From contig DATDJI010000018.1 of assembly GCA_036520615.1 (NCBI GenBank), positions 87,002-151,001 of the forward strand: a stretch of 64,000 nt of DNA, in the 5' to 3' direction. The position numbers and the translations under genes are program-made. Below, piece after piece: positions 61,021-64,000 of this stretch. Each line of letters opens with the position of its first letter. The stretch's first letter is position 1. Source of the DNA: CAMCXE01 sp036520615. Its GTDB lineage: Bacteria > Pseudomonadota > Gammaproteobacteria > Pseudomonadales > Cellvibrionaceae. Below the pieces are notes generated by a model. It searched no databases. It was not told the DNA's origin and worked only from the letters and a program-made list of their open reading frames with translations.

Positions 61021-64000
61021 TTAGTATTTATTAGGACGCTTTATCCGAAAACACAACGCATACAGCGCCGGTAAAAATAACAACGTCAGCGCAGTCGCAA
61101 TAATTAATCCACCCATAATCGCCACGGCCATCGGCCCCCAAAATATCGAGCGGCTTAAAGGGATCATCGCGAGGACTGCGGCGGCGGCGGTGAGTAGAAT
61201 TGGGCGTAAGCGGCGTACGGCGGATTCCACTACGGCGTTCCAGGCAGGCTCGCCCCGTGCAATATCTTGTTCAATCTGATCAATTAAAATCACAGAGTTG
61301 CGAATAATCATACCGAATAAAGCAATTACGCCTAATTGCGCAACAAAACCAAACGGACGGTGCAAAATTAATAATGCTAGTGCAGCGCCAGCAATACCCA
61401 ATGGGCCGGTTAAAAACACTAATAGGGCGCGGGAAAAGCTGTGTAGCTGCAACATTAGCAGCGTGAAAATAATAAAAATAACCAGCGGTACATTCGCGGC
61501 AATCGAGTCTTGTGCTTTGCTGCTGTCAGCGGCGGCGCCAGCTAATTTAACGGTGTAACCCAACGGCAAATGTGCTTTTATATCCGCTAATAAAGGGATT
61601 ATTTGGCTCGATACCGTCGGGCCTTGAATGCCGTCTTTTACATCCGCTTGTACGGTAATAGCCCATTCGCGATTCTCTCGCCAGACAACACCGGGCTCCC
61701 AAATAAAATAGGCGCGAGCAATATTTGAAAGGGTGACATAACGGCCATTATTCGTCGGAATATTCGTATCGTTAAGCCGCTCAATGGTGTCGCGCTCATC
61801 AAGCGGTTGGCGAATTTGAATATCAATTAAACGATTATTTTCTCTATATTGCCCGACGGTAACACCGGTAAGAATAGTATTGGCCGCTTGCATTACTGTT
61901 TCGCTGGTTAAGCCTACGGTGCGCAATTTATCCTGATCTAAATCCAGGCGCAGCACTTTAATAGCTTCGTTCCAATTATCGTTTACACCGATACAATTAG
62001 GGTTGGCGCGCATAATATTTTTTACGTCATCGGCTATCGAGCGCACCTTTACCGGGTCCGTACCGCTGATACGAAATTGCACGGGGTAGGGCACTGGTGG
62101 GCCGGAGGGCAAATAACGGACACGGCCGCGCACCTCAGGGAATTTAACTGCAAATTCATGATTAATTACATCGCGCAGTTTATCTCTGCCAGCCAGATTT
62201 TTCGGCAGCACCACAATTTGCGCCACATTGGTTTGTGGCAATATTTGATCCTGCGGTAAGTAAAACCTTGGCGCGCCGGTGGCGATATAGCTGGTGTAAT
62301 GATCCACCTCTGGCTGCTGCTTAATAAATGTCTCAAATTCTAAAGCTTGACGCTCCATATTGGTGTAGGAGGCCCCTTCGGGTAACCATAATTCCACCAT
62401 TAATTCTAAGCGGTTAGAATCGGGGAAAAACTGTTGCTCAACAAAACTAAAACCCACTAAGCCTAAAATAAAAGTGGTAATACTCAGCGTTATAGTCGTT
62501 TTGCGAAACTCCACGCAGCGCTCAACCAACTTGCGAAACCTTGCGTAAAAAGGCGAATTAAATAATTCGTGCGGCGGCTCATCTGCACTATGCGGTTTTA
62601 CCTTTAATAACAAATAACCTATGTAAGGTGTAAATACCACGGCGACTAACCAGGAAACCAGCAGCGCTATAGCGTTTACGGAAAACATCGAAAATGTATA
62701 TTCGCCGGCGGCGGATTTAGCCAAGCCAATAGGTAAAAAACCAGCGGCAGTAATTAATGTGCCGGTAAGCATCGGCATGGCTGTGGACGTATATGCAAAT
62801 GTTGCAGCATCCACGCGGGAAAAACCTTCCTCCATTTTGCGCACCATCATTTCGGCGGCAATGATGGCGTCGTCCACTAATAGGCCCAAGGCAATAATTA
62901 ATGCGCCTAGAGATATTTTGTGCAGGTCTATATTTAATAGCCGCATACATAAAAACGTGATGGCTAATACCAGCGGAATAGTAAGGCCAACTACTAATCC
63001 TGGGCGCAGGTTTATCGTCCAGCCCGTAGGTGTTTTATGTACACCAAGAGCAATAAAACTTACGGCTAAAACAATTATTAGCGCTTCTGCAAGCGTGCCT
63101 AAAAATTCATTAACTGAGCTTGCAACTGCTTTAGGCTGATCGGCCACGCGATGCAGTTCAATGCCGACGGGTAATTTTTGCCTAATACTTTGAGCGGTGC
63201 TATCCAGGTTTTTACCCAGCGCAATAATATTACCGCCTTTTTGCATGGAAATAGCCAGGCCAATCACCTCCTCGCCGTTATGGCGCATTTTATTTTTTGG
63301 CGGATCCTCGTAGCTGCGGGTAATTTCTGCTATATCACCTAAACGTAAATTTGTGCCCTGCGTGCCAAGGCTAAGTTGGCGTAAATCATCCAAGGATTTA
63401 AATTCACCGCTGACTCTCAAATGGATATTATCGGTGCTGGTGGCTAATACACCGCTGGCCGTAAGAGCATTTTGCGCATTGATGCGGTCGATTATTTCCG
63501 TTAGAGAAATACCCATTTGGGCAAGTTTTTTATGGGAGACAACGATATTAATTTTTTCATCCTGCAGGCCGAGCAACTCCACTTTGGTAACTAGCGGTAC
63601 GCGCAGAAGTTGTTGGCGCACTAAATCAGCATAATCCTTTAATTCAGCATAACTAAAACCATCGGCCGATAACGCAAAAATAGAGCCGTAGGTATCGCCA
63701 AATTGATCATTAAAAAAGGGGCCTAAAACACCTTGCGGCAAACTATACCGTATATCGCCGATGCGTTTGCGCACATGGTACCAGCTGGCACTGGTTTCTT
63801 TTGGCGGTGTGGATTCGGCCAATTGAATAATAATTGTAGTTTCACCGGGCCTAGAAAAACTTCGGATGCTATCGACGTAGGGCGTCTCCTGCAGAGTTTT
63901 TTCTAGTTTATCGGTAACCTGATCGGCCATTTGCACGGCGGTGGCGCCGGGCCATTTGGCGGAGACTACCATCGCCCTGAACGTAAAAGGTGGGTCTTCA
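61021..64000 (-). CDS. RND-family efflux permease (5' end beyond the window)
   Basis: A proton-driven inner-membrane transporter of the AcrB/TriC type; at least 992 residues are visible. The frame is open to the window edge (EDPPFTFRAMVV), so the true start and first membrane helix, roughly 40-60 residues, are missing. Helix 4 carries GLLVDDAIIAAEMM (proton-relay aspartates), and a late helix has GMIIRNSVILIDQIEQD. Two large periplasmic loops are present. The C-terminus ends FRIKRPNKY. Substrate unknown; no adaptor or outer-membrane partner is seen, as these would lie upstream of the window. Confidence 0.93.
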   Translation of the reverse strand, partial: EDPPFTFRAMVVSAKWPGATAVQMADQVTDKLEKTLQETPYVDSIRSFSRPGETTIIIQLAESTPPKETSASWYHVRKRIGDIRYSLPQGVLGPFFNDQFGDTYGSIFALSADGFSYAELKDYADLVRQQLLRVPLVTKVELLGLQDEKINIVVSHKKLAQMGISLTEIIDRINAQNALTASGVLATSTDNIHLRVSGEFKSLDDLRQLSLGTQGTNLRLGDIAEITRSYEDPPKNKMRHNGEEVIGLAISMQKGGNIIALGKNLDSTAQSIRQKLPVGIELHRVADQPKAVASSVNEFLGTLAEALIIVLAVSFIALGVHKTPTGWTINLRPGLVVGLTIPLVLAITFLCMRLLNIDLHKISLGALIIALGLLVDDAIIAAEMMVRKMEEGFSRVDAATFAYTSTAMPMLTGTLITAAGFLPIGLAKSAAGEYTFSMFSVNAIALLVSWLVAVVFTPYIGYLLLKVKPHSADEPPHELFNSPFYARFRKLVERCVEFRKTTITLSITTFILGLVGFSFVEQQFFPDSNRLELMVELWLPEGASYTNMERQALEFETFIKQQPEVDHYTSYIATGAPRFYLPQDQILPQTNVAQIVVLPKNLAGRDKLRDVINHEFAVKFPEVRGRVRYLPSGPPVPYPVQFRISGTDPVKVRSIADDVKNIMRANPNCIGVNDNWNEAIKVLRLDLDQDKLRTVGLTSETVMQAANTILTGVTVGQYRENNRLIDIQIRQPLDERDTIERLNDTNIPTNNGRYVTLSNIARAYFIWEPGVVWRENREWAITVQADVKDGIQGPTVSSQIIPLLADIKAHLPLGYTVKLAGAAADSSKAQDSIAANVPLVIFIIFTLLMLQLHSFSRALLVFLTGPLGIAGAALALLILHRPFGFVAQLGVIALFGMIIRNSVILIDQIEQDIARGEPAWNAVVESAVRRLRPILLTAAAAVLAMIPLSRSIFWGPMAVAIMGGLIIATALTLLFLPALYALCFRIKRPNKY

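Noticed and set aside
1..64000. tRNA, rRNA, CRISPR or riboswitch elements
   Set aside because: I looked for tRNA T-loop motifs, regularly spaced repeats and known riboswitch cores and found none that I can support.

Overview
The window looks like chromosomal DNA of a Cellvibrionaceae-type gammaproteobacterium (Cellvibrio or Saccharophagus relatives). The reasons are a Pseudomonas-like pil-chp twitching cluster, a trkA-rsmB-fmt-def/lysM-dprA-tsaC-hemF-aroE block in Pseudomonas-like order, and secreted mannan-degrading lipoproteins, one with a long poly-serine linker and a GWGWEN motif typical of this group. This assignment is inference from gene content only. I see no rRNA, tRNA, CRISPR array, phage or complete insertion sequence.

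Layout. 0.1-13.1 kb: pilG-pilH-pilI-pilJ-pilK-chpA-chpB-chpC on the plus strand, the complete chemosensory pathway for type IV pilus control, with a candidate promoter before pilG. 13.2-16.3 kb: a TraF-like outer-membrane protein and a GGDEF diguanylate cyclase on the minus strand. 16.5-25.5 kb: dxs, a large unknown lipoprotein, an unknown barrel-like exported protein, a YjbR-family protein, and a chemoreceptor with a C-terminal PilZ domain. Together with the GGDEF protein this suggests c-di-GMP input to surface behaviour. 25.7-31.6 kb: tex, a hydratase-family protein, and a Ser/Thr kinase fused to a formylglycine-generating-enzyme-like domain.

31.7-47.1 kb is the accessory part. It holds a GH5 mannanase-like lipoprotein, a hybrid histidine kinase with a candidate 182-bp MITE just upstream, a YceI protein, and an exported lipoprotein whose C-terminal half resembles a glucan water dikinase (phosphohistidine domain followed by ATP-binding domain). 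Next come a two-component pair whose sensor has a 14-blade Reg_prop plus Y_Y_Y periplasmic part on a BaeS-like kinase core, and, divergent from it, a GH26 plus SGNH-esterase enzyme. I read this as a polysaccharide-sensing and mannan-degrading neighbourhood.

47.2-57.0 kb is the housekeeping block trkA, rsmB, fmt, def (minus) and lysM, dprA, purE, tsaC, hemF, aroE (plus), with a striking 48-nt perfect hairpin between lysM and dprA. 57.0-64.0 kb, all minus: a Peptidase_Mx-like protein, an RMD1/DUF155-family membrane protein, holA, lptE, and an RND efflux permease cut by the window end.

The best candidates for something new are the secreted GWD-like dikinase lipoprotein (37.4-40.3 kb), the HTCS-like sensor on a BaeSR-type chassis (40.9-44.9 kb) beside the GH26-esterase fusion, and the MITE-like element.
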